DNA of 64,000 nt from Linnemannia schmuckeri. Taxonomy: Eukaryota > Mortierellomycota > Mortierellomycetes > Mortierellales > Mortierellaceae. The notes beneath the pieces are model-generated. The model saw only the letters and a program-made list of their open reading frames with translations. It was not told where the DNA came from and did not search any database. A program made the translations under genes and the position numbers. Where the stretch lies: contig JANATG010000004.1 of assembly GCA_029449235.1 (NCBI GenBank), forward strand, positions 868,001-932,000. The letters run 5' to 3'. Below are positions 1 through 11,012 of the stretch, piece by piece (the first letter of the stretch is position 1; the number at the start of each line of letters is the position of its first letter).

Positions 1-65
1 TCTGGAGTTCCTGGAGATGTCGCATAATAGGCATTAGCCGTCATTACATTCGACATCGCCTTTCA
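1..65 (+). repeat. Diverged right terminal inverted repeat of a MITE-like element
   Basis: The first 65 bases align with the right TIR of the complete small element at 59231-59507 (for example the shared block TAGCCGTCAT and the ending CATCGC), with scattered substitutions. The rest of this copy lies outside the window, so its size and left end cannot be judged. It is the most diverged of the three copies visible here. Confidence 0.7.
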
Positions 66-452
66 TTCGGCGGCGCGTGCGAAATTTCTTGATGTAGGCG
101 TGAGGTCCAGGTCTGAAATGAAGGCAAAAGGGCGTTGTTCATTTTGGAAAAAAAAGAGCAGCTCTCTCTCAGTTATACCAAATCCTAGAATGGTCTCTCC
201 ACAACCCAGGTCCGCTGGTCTCTAACTTTTCTTTTATCTCCAATGGACACATGGTTTACTTATGTCGCTTAAGCATAACAAGAGCAGACGCCGTCTCTCT
301 TTTTTAAGTTGTTTTCGTTGTCATATATCTCTCTACTCGTGTCCTTCCTCATATTTTTCATCATGATTTTAAAGTGAAAATCCAATTCATTCAGAGGTTC
401 GGTAGCAAGTGGAACAACGTTCAATCTCCAGCACTGCGTTTATTTTTTTTAT

Positions 453-1409
453 TCATGAAAGCAGTAAAGTTCTTGATGGTTTATGAGGTTGTTTTGTCCA
501 TTCTTCTTTGATGGTGGTAATCACCTCCTGCTTGATGGTTAGTCTCATAGGGCGGTTGTTAAAGCAACCTTTGAGGATTGACCATATGTGTTCGATAGGG
601 TTGAAATCGGTGGAATTGGATGGCTAATGCGCATTTTAGATTCCATTCCTTATTTTCCACTTTATCGAGAGTTTGCTGCCGTGAATTGGTGCGTTGTCCT
701 CCATAAAATCGTGTCCCTCACATCTTCTTGGACCTCTTCAACCCTGTCTCATATAACGCGTCGACGAATCCTTGTCCCTTGTTGCTGCCGCCGTTAATGA
801 TGTCCAGTTTTAACTTCCTCTCCTGCAATCGCTTCCCAATTCATGACACTCGACCGCCCACTATGGGGTAGCGGACTGATGTCTTTGGACAGGATCTTCT
901 CCTCCTTCTTGCGCCGGAGGTAGAAATTCCTGGGGTTTTTGCCTATTTTGAAAGCGACTCACCAGTCCACACAATTCGCTCTCAATCAATCCACACTCAC
1001 TCTTGTTTGTCGCGAGCGAAAGCAAGTCATGCTTCAACATGCCTTGATAGTACGTGAGGTTTCTTGACGGCAACGCGATTGAAAAGACCATTCTTGTGAA
1101 GAACTCGGCGGATAGTGCTCTCGGAGACTGGTTTGGACGACTTGCTGGTTATGGTTGTTGTTTGAATGGCAGCGTGGTTGTTGTTCTGGACGTCGCTCAG
1201 GAGAATGCTGACAGTCAGCTTGTCGGGAATCGGTGGTCTCCCATCTGCTTTTTTAGGAACGATGGTACCGTCGCTCTCCCATTTTTTATAACAGCAAGGA
1301 CGGTGCTGATGGAAAGACCGTGTTTTTTCGCGATGGTACCAGGGGTTGAGCCGACTTCATAGGCCCCGATAATGCGACCTTTGAGCTCAATAGAGGGGTG
1401 CTTAGGCAT
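453..1409 (-). pseudogene. Tc1/mariner-type transposase, decayed
   Basis: Read on the minus strand, the segment starts at an ATG (1409) with MPKHPSIELKGRIIGAYEVG and continues into a helix-turn-helix region (TIAKKHGLSISTVLAVIKNG) typical of Tc1-family paired-like DNA-binding domains. Near the 3' end MEDNAPIHGS corresponds to the second catalytic Asp region, and DFNPIEHIWSIL followed by NNRP corresponds to the conserved NPIEHxW block before the last acidic residue. These parts lie in different frames with stops between them, so no complete protein is made. The last frame ends at the stop at 453-455. Terminal inverted repeats of the element were not recognised. Confidence 0.82.
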
Positions 1410-1459
1410 AGTATGTGTGTGGGAGAGCGTCGAAGGTGGAGTTGAAGGAGAGAACAAGA

Positions 1460-3078
1460 GAGAGTGATATCGAATATTTCTCTTATAAAGGGATTTTGGT
1501 TCGGTGCGGTGGTCTCATTCAGCCGTGTTCTAATTTTTGTGAGATACTCTGTGGAAGGTGACTGTCCTACGTCTCTGCAAATGCGTCGTCCGTGCTTCCG
1601 ATGCCTCATTTGGGGAATGTTACAAGCTGGAAACGGTATAGCTGTGCGTGAAATAGGTTTCAGACCTTGTTCTTCTTGTTTGGAGAGGTGGGTACTCCAT
1701 CCCTAGATTCATATTTCAATGAGTACAGACGGTACAGGCCTGACGCGTCTCCTACATTTTGGGATTCTCTCGTAAGTTGTTTTTGTAGATTGTTTTTGTA
1801 GGTTGCTTTTTTGTTATTTCAACCCCCTTTTATTGGCACAGTTTTGTCCCAAGGAAGTACTTATCAGTGGTTCTTGAAAATTGACTTGCTGACGCAAAAT
1901 GACTGTTATAGTGAAAACAGCAGTCCTGTGAACGTCCATAACTCTTCATCTTTCTGAAAACTGCATGGTCTACGGTAGGAAGTACAAAAAAACTGGCCAT
2001 TGTTTTTGTGTATATTCATTTGCTTAACTTATGCACCTCGTTTCGATCTACTAATAGACCCAATATCCTTCCTTCTTTATTTTCTTTGATCAGTTATCTA
2101 TGAAAGGAAGATGTTCTTGTTTTGAGGATCACAGGACAAAAATCAATTGATTAGAAAAAAAAGAAAAAAAAATTAAGGATTTCTCCTCCCTATCCTATGA
2201 GAGCAAAGACGCAGTCACGACGCGCCGCTTTTTCTTACTCAGGGTGCAGGCGGAAGGGGAGGTGGAAAGGGCGCTTGCTCACTTTCACCTCATTCGGCTG
2301 GCAAACAAGAGTGGTCTGCGTGTAGAAAGTGAGAACACTTGGGTCGAACCAACGGTGGCTCTGTCTGGACATGCACTATTTTTTTTTTGGGTCTTCTTCC
2401 CTTACCTCCATCATGATTCATCACCAGCATCGTCTTTCATTCGCCCTCGCCCTTCTCTCTCTCCTTACTCTCCAGCACGCATCGCCACTATTTTTTCTCT
2501 CTTTCTATCACCTAGTCAGCAGCAGCGAATACAAACAAAACGTAATAAAAAAAACACCTTGAGGTTTCAACGAAAACTATTTTCCTCCTCGTCCTTCCCA
2601 CTCCCTTTTCCCTTCTTTCTTCGCCCTGGAAGTACTCATAACGATGTAACAGCTGTACAAGTGAGAAGATTTACTGTGCTGCGGCAAGATCCTACTCCTT
2701 TCCTTATGTTTTCAATTTTCAAGAAAGGACAGCTCAAAGAAAGAGTGGCAAGGGCTTTTTCAGACCCAGTCAGCAACAAAGCAGCGGCGTCAATTTGTCC
2801 AATAGCAAAACAAACAACAACAACAAACAGCCGGTCTGTTCGACCACCGTTCATCCGAAGGTGAAAAACAAGTAAAGATTCGCCTCTTGTTCTTGTTTTG
2901 TTGTTGTGGATTACTCTTTTCTTCCTTTTCTTTTTTCACACCTGTTTTCTGCTTTTCCTTCGCTATTCAACCCTCCCCCACAGCAACATTTACTTCCCTC
3001 TTCTCTGTTCCTTCTTTCAATTTTGAGACACCTCACCCTTCGAACTCGCTCTTACTACACCCACATACAATAGCCCCA
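1460..3078. other. Intergenic, low complexity; leader of the kelch pseudogene
   Basis: No supported gene. 1460-2230 shows AT-rich sequence with A-tracts and nothing recognisable. 2380-3070 is strongly C/T-rich (runs of cct, ctt), like the stretch directly upstream of the other kelch genes, and probably represents the old promoter and 5' leader of the pseudogene that follows. Confidence 0.5.
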
Positions 3079-4975
3079 ATGGTTTCTTCCTGTTGGGTGC
3101 TTCTTTTAACGGCAACGGTCCTCCTACAGACAGCAACCATTCAAGCACAGCAACCATTCGCCCATTCAGGGAACGCAGAAATGGCCTACACCAGTGTCCC
3201 AGACAAGACCCTCTACACCCAAGGAGGATTCAGCTTCAACTTCACCAACGACCTCACCCAGGGCAACTGGCCTGCTTCAACCCATCCTGGACATCCTGTA
3301 CCGCACCTGTCATAATTACTACTCCGATTTCGCGTGCTAGTACCTCAAACGGAATGACGCTCCGCAGGGACCAGAGCCGAATGGTTATCTGTGCTGAACC
3401 GGGAGTCTTTGGGATGGATATTGCTACAGGAGCCTGCAGACCAAAGTTGTGACTGATATCGAAGCAGCGACGACTCTGCCTTACAACTACCGCCGTTCCA
3501 CGACCCATGGCGATACTGGGCCTATCTACATCCCTGGAGGAGCGAATCAAGGGAGGAAAATGGTAATCTTGAATCCAGAGAAGTTTGCGGCGACCAGGGT
3601 TGACATACCGCCGCTAGGGTTTCTTAATAGTCGGGCTCTATGAGTGGGTGTGGAGTGATCTGGCGTGGAGTGATCTTCGGAAGAGCTTTCCCTTACTAAG
3701 CGGAGAGTTGCTTAGCGAGGGGAATGGGTTTATTAACCAGAAAAGTGCCTCGTTTTTGGAGTACTCTCCTAGCAACAACACTTAGGCCCCCCTTGTAACT
3801 CATTTCTTTTGTTTTGTTTTAGTTCTACTGCTTCTGTGGCGTATTTATTGTTGTTATTTATCAAGTGCCATGCTAATATGAAATAGCGTTTCTTGTTTTT
3901 ATGTTGTATATCAGGAAATAAGTGGTGCACGGCTGTCTATCATTTCTCGCCACTGCATGGTGCAAGGTACACCCTTCATTTGTCACTCATGCACGCGATA
4001 GTGACAACGGTTTAATTTACTCCTAGAAACCGACTAATTTTTAACTCCTTTTTTTTCCTCGCCCTATTTCTTTGCCTCTGCTTAGGTTATAGAGGAAGAA
4101 AGATTGTGTTGTATGGCGGACACGGGTGGTCTGGGATAAATGAGCAGCTACGAGAACTAATTTTCGTCTTGAATGTCTCGACAATGACCTGGACGACTGG
4201 AGATCCTGTCGATGCATTCTTCATCTCAGCCGACAGCGCTTGTGCCTTCACTGGAACCAGCTTTATCTCCTGGGGAGGTACAGTTTACACTCCCCTCCCT
4301 TCCCCTGGCAAGCTACTTTTTATTTTTTTTGTTCGTTAACCGGCTACTGATACCCCTCCCCCTTTTTTTGGTCCTTCTATGCCAACCCGTACTGCTAATA
4401 GGCTCAATAAAAACGCTGTATAAGGATCCCTGACAACGCCTGTCATATTTAACGTCGAGACCATGAAATGACAACACAGTTTCAGAAGCAGGCTGCTCCA
4501 TCGCTATTATCGTCCAACCCTTCATCGCCAGACTTCAAAGAAAAACAATGTGGCTGCTACTGCAGGAAGATGTGCAGGAGCTATAGTTGTGCTTGGTCTT
4601 GTGGGAGCTGGTGTTCTGGAGGCGTCAGTGGTATAGGAAGGCTGAATATGTCAGTATTGCTACTGGTACTCATGGCACTGGCGCTAGTTTCGGTGAATCC
4701 GGTACTGATGTTACCGCTGCGGGCCCTCAGCAAACGCCTGACTAATACAACAACAACAGCCCCCAAGTCTACTTCAAACAGAAGCCAGAATGAGGAAGAG
4801 GATCAAGTGTGCATTATCAAGACGAATACGTCAGTCCATGCAACGTACGCGATCCTCCAACAGTCCAGACTACCCCTTTTCGGAATCTGCAACAGATCGT
4901 GGGTGTCTATCATGAGTTCTTGAACAATATTATTCAGCGCCGCCCTCAGGCCTCTCCAGGTACTTTATACTAGAA
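3079..4975 (+). pseudogene. Kelch-propeller membrane protein, pseudogene (copy 1)
   Basis: An ATG at 3079 opens a signal peptide (SCWVLLLTATVLLQTATIQA) followed by EMAYTSVPDKTLYTQGGFSF, equivalent to the first kelch strand of the intact paralogs. The frame then breaks. Later pieces in other frames still match: FNPSWTS near 3280, GPIYIPGGANQ near 3520, FLEYSPSNN near 3760, KIVLYGGHGW near 4100 and FISWGG just before a GT donor near 4277. A hydrophobic membrane segment (AGAIVVLGLVGAGVL) lies near 4590 in yet another frame. Intron positions resemble those of the paralogs. Frameshifts and stops in nearly every exon argue for a dead copy; it is separated from the main array by about 29 kb. Confidence 0.8.
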
Positions 4976-5275
4976 CTAGATAATAAAAAGTAAAAAGTGC
5001 GCCACCAAAATTTCGATTGTCTCGGGGACAGGGGAGGCTAAGACATATCAATAATCAATGGCCCCTCACAGACACGAGGAATGATTCTCCTTCACGCACA
5101 GCGCGCTGTCCTGTGCTCGTAGTTAACATGACATGAGTAAAGCATATGATCGTAGTATGAGTATGCCGAAAAAATAGAAACGGCCAAGTTCATTATGTAT
5201 GCACGTTATCGTTATTTCGTTAAGTATTAAATCTAATTATCAGCAGGGGGGTAAATGGGCGTCCATGCTCAAAAA
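4976..5275. other. Intergenic between convergent kelch pseudogene and monooxygenase
   Basis: About 300 bases of AT-rich sequence between two convergent transcription units. Nothing recognisable apart from possible polyadenylation context for the minus-strand gene. Confidence 0.4.
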
Positions 5276-7259
5276 TCACACGGAGTGATGAATAACCCGC
5301 ATCCGCTCCTTCCACTCGTCAAATACAGCTCTCGCCTTATCCATACTCGGCGAACTAAACACATGCGCCGTCCCCTTCACTTCAACCCTCTCCAAAAACC
5401 CGGCCTGCGGTCGATTGCCAAAGGCCTTTGCCAAAAAGATCCTCCACATCCAAGTCGGCATATTTGTAGAAACCATCCGTGCCATCTTTCCGACATTATC
5501 CTTCCGGAGAACATGACTGAGGAGACGCGAGTTCTTGAATGTTGCGTGGGCTTTGGGGCGACGTTCGTCTTGGTAGCAGGAAAGAAGATGTTTGATGTCG
5601 GTGGAGGTTTTTCTGGGTAGAGCGTAGAGGAGGTTTGCGAGCGCTAATGCGTCGTGGATCGCTGCCGTTGCACCTATTTAGGGAAAAATAAAAGCATTAG
5701 CCTGTGAATGCCCTTTTAGGTGATCGCCTTTTTTGGATTGGCAAGAGAAGGTTTCTTCTGTGATTTTGCACATATACCTTGACCTCCTAGAGGGTTGACT
5801 TTATGGCATGCTATTGTAGGAAGAACACACAAAAATGCTGAGTAACATCCATGTGTGACATGTGTTGCTCAAGCAACATCCACATCATTCAGATGAAAAC
5901 ATGCACATCAGACAAATTATCACGTACCATCGCCAAGCAGGACGGTGCGACCATAGTACCAGGTCTCGAACACCTTCTCTTCTAGCATGACCTTTGACAC
6001 TCGATCCTGTGGCGTCCTGTCATACAAATCTCCTAATGTCAAGTATCCGTTCTCATCACTCCTGATCGGTGTTCTCAGATCTCGCGTCTCGTCACACATC
6101 TGCTTCGCGGCGTGGGAACCCCATTCAGAGTTTTTCTCCTTGTTCATGTTGATGCGCGCGAATTTTTCTTCAAGCGCGGTTTTGTTTGTGAATTTCGAGA
6201 GGTGGCGGATGACCATCCAACAGCATGTAGACTGCGCTGTTGTGAACACTAGCCAGCTACAGGATCAGTATTAGTAAAAAGAGCGTTAGTTAGTCAAAGC
6301 ATCCTTGATCATTTACTAACATGCCAAAAAAAAATGTCGAGGTCCAAGCGGACTCACCTATAGGGAAGGTCGGTTCCACGAACAGCCAAAACCTGACTAC
6401 AAGGGTTCTTCAAAATCGGAAACTCATCCGGATCCATGTAATCCGTCTGCCCCACTAGACACGTGCAATTAAACGGCAGTTCCTCATCATCAGACTTTGG
6501 TAACAGCCCTCGTTTCTTTAACTTCTCGTATAGTCGTTGTCGGACGACACTATAGGCTCCGTCAGCACCGACGAGCAGGTCGCCCTGATAGGCCGTGTTG
6601 TCAAAGGCATAGATGGTGACTCTGTCGTCTTCCTCAGAGATGGTCAGAATGCGCTTTTTGAGAAGGATCTTGTGTGCTGGGATCTGTCGCAGGAGAAGGT
6701 CGTAGAGGACCGGCCGCGCAATAATGTACTGAGGGTATCCAGTTCTATCAAAAAGTGAATAAAGAAAGACAATGAGCAAATGTTTACCTTGATAACTACA
6801 TGGGGGCACACAAACCGATCAGACACACGCTTAACCTGACAGCCAGATTCAGCCTAGAATACTTACAACTCCTGGAGAGGGGTGAAGTCCTGTAAAGGGT
6901 AAGGCTCCATGTTCTCCTTATGTGCAGCAATGTAATTGTACCGGAGAGAAGAGTTGACAAGCTCGTCATCGATACCAAGCTGTTGGAATAATGCGAGAAT
7001 CGGGGATCCAATCGATATTGCCGAACCTATTTCGTAATGAGAGTAAGTAAGGCTGTTAATGTCCTGCTTTACAATTCGCCCTTGTAGTAGTAATTAGAAG
7101 GAGGGGAGGGAGTGGCGACATACCAAGGGGTCTGATGAGAGAAGTGCGTTCAAAGATGATGTAGGGTATATCGATTTTTTCGAGCAGAGCGCCGAGCATA
7201 AGCCCTCCCAGTCCAGCGCCCACGATCAATACAGTTGGTTTATAGTTGGCAGTCGTCAT
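5276..7259 (-). CDS. FAD-dependent monooxygenase (PHBH-like fold), six exons
   Basis: Flavin hydroxylase of the FAD/NAD(P)-binding monooxygenase family; substrate unknown. Exons (minus strand): 7259-7124, 7026-6867, 6744-6358, 6256-5928, 5810-5778, 5673-5276. All junctions are GT-AG, keep frame and give 480 residues. Introns are 97-122 nt; exon 5 is only 33 nt. Seen: N-terminal dinucleotide-binding VLIVGAGLGGLMLGALLEK (GxGxxG) near residues 9-28; ARPVLYDLLLRQIP; the DG motif LVGADGAYSVVRQRLY; and the second FAD motif LLGDACHKVNPLGGQGA, built across the tiny exon 5, which supports that exon. The start ATG lies a few residues before the Rossmann strand, as usual for cytosolic members. No signal peptide or membrane segment is evident. 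It is not co-directional with any neighbour and looks like a single-copy housekeeping or secondary-metabolism enzyme. Function beyond flavin hydroxylation cannot be told from sequence. Confidence 0.92.
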
Positions 7260-7859
7260 ATATGTGTGTGTATGTGTGTCCTGAAATTGAATGAATGAGT
7301 CGAGTAGGGAGTAGGCGGTGATCAGGTGAATGGTGGATGGAATGAGTTGAAATGAGTGAATGAAGGAATGGAAGTGAGAGATCGGAAGAGGGAAGAAAAT
7401 GTAAAGAGACGCCGTTCTTCCTTTTTATTTAATGTACTTCTTAGATGTGTGTGTTTCTCTCTCCCTCACACCCCATCGTCTTTTTCTTTCTTCTTCCTCG
7501 TTCATTATTTTCTTTTTTGTTTCTTCCAATTCTGCATGCATTTAGCAGATACATCCCCTTCTTCCCCCCTCATCCCCCTTCATTTGCATGTCTCGGTGAG
7601 CACTTTCTCGTTATGTTCATGATCCATAGAAATAAGTTCAATTCCCGCTTGCCACCCATCCGAAATCTTGCACTTCACCTCATGCGTAGTTTTCTGTTTC
7701 AATCAGCCCACCTCGTCTTTCCATCTCGCCGTCAGTCGCAATGGTCGACTCTTGGTCAACAGGCGTTGTACAGACCTCTAGCTATGTTAGTGCTCATGGT
7801 TGCTGTCGCTAAGACATATTCTTGACAAAAAATGGCCCCTTGCTGAATGATCAATCATT
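7260..7859. other. Promoter-side spacer of the monooxygenase gene
   Basis: C/T-rich and T-rich sequence upstream of the minus-strand monooxygenase. No gene or RNA gene is supported. A box resembling a tRNA B box (gttcaattccc at about 7637) occurs alone, without a cloverleaf. Confidence 0.4.
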
Positions 7860-8144
7860 GTTGCAAAATAAGGTGGCGGCTAGGCAGCGGTGGCGATGCC
7901 TTAGATTAGCAGTCATATTCTTTGTAGACATAGTATTAGTAGTGCGCCCAGCCCTCTTGTCTGCTCGTTGTCCTTTTACACATCACTTCTTGGACGAGAG
8001 CAATACTGACAAGAGTTTCGTTGGCGCGCTACAGTATATCGTTTCGTGTGGTTCCATTAGGGCACTACTATCACTACCCCGTACCAATTGAGGGCTTAAC
8101 AGCGGTCCTACAATTCTGGCCTTCGACCCTCTCCCTGAGTAACA
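7860..8144 (+). repeat. Dispersed repeat, copy A of the 325-bp inverted-repeat family
   Basis: This block (starting gttgcaaaataaggtgg, ending ctgagtaaca) is closely similar to both arms of the inverted repeat at 20629-21373, with roughly one difference every 15-20 bases by eye. Here it occurs as a single arm lacking the outermost about 40 bp. An open frame runs through all three copies, but an indel changes its C-terminal frame between copy A and the other two, so it is treated as non-coding repeat. Confidence 0.85.
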
Positions 8145-10185
8145 TCATTCACAGATTGTCCTATTTTTGCGTTGTCACCACCAGTGCAGACAAAATTCAT
8201 TGTGTGAGGCCAAAGCGGTAGTCAATTTTTGTCAAAATGCCCCGTGATGGGTGCTATCAAGGTAGACTACGAAACCAGGGGTCTTAATTAAACAACAGAA
8301 ACTGTTCCATCCATTGAGTTCGATGCACGAGCGAGCAAAAACATGGCTCGAGAGAGAGGGAAAGGCCGACAGCATCAGGGAGAGACGCTGAGGAAACAAA
8401 AATAAAGATGAAATCCTTTTCTTACTCCAGGCTTCCACTGCGCCTAAAAAGGGTAACCGTATGTGAGCTGCATGTTGACATCACATATGTAGACGATCAA
8501 AAATCTGACAGTCACGCGCCCCGCTTTCATTTTTTGTTGCAGAAGGGCGGGAAGGAAACAAGGCGACGAGCCTACATATAGGGCATGACCTCCCCTTCAC
8601 CTTCTTCCCTCCCTCTATCTCATTGCTTCGCTCAACATACCGCGAGCATCAATGAGTAATGTGATCCTATACGAATATTAAGGACGGCAAGCGCAGGATT
8701 GGACTAAATGACAAGCTCTACTTTTGTTATTTGTATCCGATGTAAAAACCCTCCCATGACTCGAACTCCGAGAGGAAAAACGTTTCGATGAGTACAGATA
8801 ACATTTGTTCGTTGAGGAGCACTGAACATATTTTACTAGAAGGAGAAAGCCAAGGTTAGAATGCTGAACCCAAAAAGGAGGATACGAATTTCTCACAATC
8901 AGGAGTACTTACAACTCTATCGATCTATGGTCAGTGGGGCGGGAACACTCCAGGATTTCCTTATAGATGGAAGCGTGGGTCAGATTATTTATAAAGGAGA
9001 AAACTCGTCGTAGATCCCCAATTGCTCAAAAATGGGAAGTAAGGTAGGATCGACAGGCACTTATATTCATGTTTATTCCTCATCTGCCAAAGAGAAAATG
9101 ATTTCTTCGTCTTTGCTTTTTTTTTTTTTTTTTTTTTTTTTAAACCACCGCAATGGTAATTTAAAGTTTTGTTCAAGAGGAGAGACAGTCCAAAGATTGA
9201 CAATCCAAGGGCAGAAGGATAATGCTTTCCGTTGTGACAGTGAGAAAAGTTAAGCATTAAGCACCTCTACGATAGTCAGAACCAGGATTGTCACCAGTAT
9301 GCACTCAGCATCAAAGGCAAGGCATCACAAAAAATAGATCGTTTTATTTCATGACAACTGGCTCGCAGACGTCCCTAAAAGCCGCGGTATGTGACACTAT
9401 CCTCCATTTTTTCTTGAAACCATACTTCTAAATAGTTTTCGTTTTCCTTTTTTTCCATCCAGTCCCTCCTCTAACGGTCGTTCCTTCATTCACTATTCAC
9501 CTGTCTTGATGCATGTGCCAAAGAAAAAGTGGTTATATTTATCTGTCCAAGTATCACTCGATGGACCCGTCTAACAATGAGTAATTAAAGTATCCTTAAA
9601 TGCATGGAGAGAGCATGTAAGAAAAGTAGAGGCATTTACCTTTTCTCCTATCCACCAAGAGAATAAAGGAGACGATGAATTGAGAGATACGTTTGGCCAT
9701 CCTTCTCCTTCATCAGAACTGTGAGCACACGCTGTTGATCCTCTATTCTGATAAGGAACAGTAGTGTCCCTTTCTACCTTTCTGCAGACTCTGCATGTGC
9801 GATATCTCCATTGATTCTCCCTTGTTCAACAGGTTTATCCAGTGCACCACTCAACCAACATGCACCCCATCCGTCAACCGAGTGCTTCTTTTTGTTTATG
9901 CTTCAAGTAGTCCTAGTTTCCTACCCTTCTATCATGCAAACTCGCTCCTTCCTTGTTCCCAGTTGTCATATTCTCATCCTTTCCCTTTCCATTTCAATTC
10001 CTTTGCATTCCCATCACCTAGACAACCAAACTCAAACAGTTCCATTAAAAAAACTGGCTGGCTCAGTTTTCCTTCCCTTCTTTTAACCATTTTTTCTTGC
10101 TCAGTCCATATCTGCCGTTATTTAAGGATAATGACACTTTATTGTTGGCACTATTGCCGCTTTTGTTGTTGTTGGTATTTGTAGG
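8145..10185. other. Intergenic, no supported gene
   Basis: Two kilobases with several short open frames, none with recognisable motifs. It contains a T-tract of about 20-24 at 9118-9141 and a C/T-rich leader-like stretch at 9790-10100. A box like a tRNA T-arm (minus strand, about 8755-8775) has no matching acceptor stem. Confidence 0.4.
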
Positions 10186-10345
10186 TGATCAAAAGTTGTT
10201 CTTTCGTGGCGCAGAAACATCAACGTGATCATTAGCCCGTCATTACAAGTCCAAAGGTTTCTGTTCCTGGTCCCTGAAGATCCTGATGGATCCTGCGACA
10301 AAAGGTCTGGTACACACTGGATTGCAAATACCAAATGTCATGGGA
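10186..10345 (+). pseudogene. Possible kelch-gene scrap
   Basis: A short plus-strand stretch reads MDPATKGLVHTGLQIPNVMG, resembling the propeller signature DPxTGxVYxPGG of the kelch genes further along, preceded by DQKLFFRG. It follows a C/T-rich leader-like stretch, as the real kelch genes do. Nothing else of such a gene survives around it, so chance similarity is possible. Confidence 0.2.
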
Positions 10346-11012
10346 GTCACCCATCAACACGAGCAGTATTTGACCTTCTTTGACTCTTGCTGCTGATATT
10401 CTCAGATTCTATTTCACTGTGTTGCCGCGAATTTGTGCGCGATGTATGCGATTGCTTGTTGCCGTCGTAGAGGCTCCTGCGTCGGGTAAGATTTGGGAGA
10501 GACTGACAGCATATTGTCCGTTGACCGACTATATGTGTACAGAGAATGGCCGCGAGAGCGAAGAGGGGATCCAGTATGTGGAAGTATGTGTTTGATGAGA
10601 TGATGATCACGAGGCTGACCGCAGGTTACATCCAACTTGCACCCTGCGTGGAGTTTGACGAAGGTTACGGACCTGTCTATGATCAAGATGGTCTCGTCAT
10701 CCTGTGCTCTCTGTGTTTCCCGTCTTACCTCCTGTACTGTTGGCGATAGTCCTGCTTGTCCATGAACTTATATGAGGAACGAAGTGAAAGACAAGGGGGT
10801 GGTAGGAGGGTCCATCGTTCCTTTGTTGGTTTACAAGAGACGCGAACGACAAAAACAGAAAAAAATACACCGTCACGCGCAACCATGTCGACTGTAACAC
10901 ACGATTCACACGCACTTGACCCACCTTCCAAGCTTCATCATCCCCTCACCCTCTCTCTTTCGCCCACCCACATCACTCGGTTGTCAACATAATAAAAAGC
11001 AAACAAACGCGT
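10346..11012. other. Intergenic, downstream of the 539-residue membrane protein gene
   Basis: No supported gene. Contains the 3' flank of the minus-strand gene ending at 11013, with AT-rich sequence around 10985-11010 that could hold its polyadenylation site. Confidence 0.35.

Noticed and set aside
2244..2864. 206-codon plus-strand open frame
   Set aside because: Low-complexity, C/T-rich leader composition, no motif, and immediately upstream of the kelch pseudogene whose paralogs have the same kind of leader.
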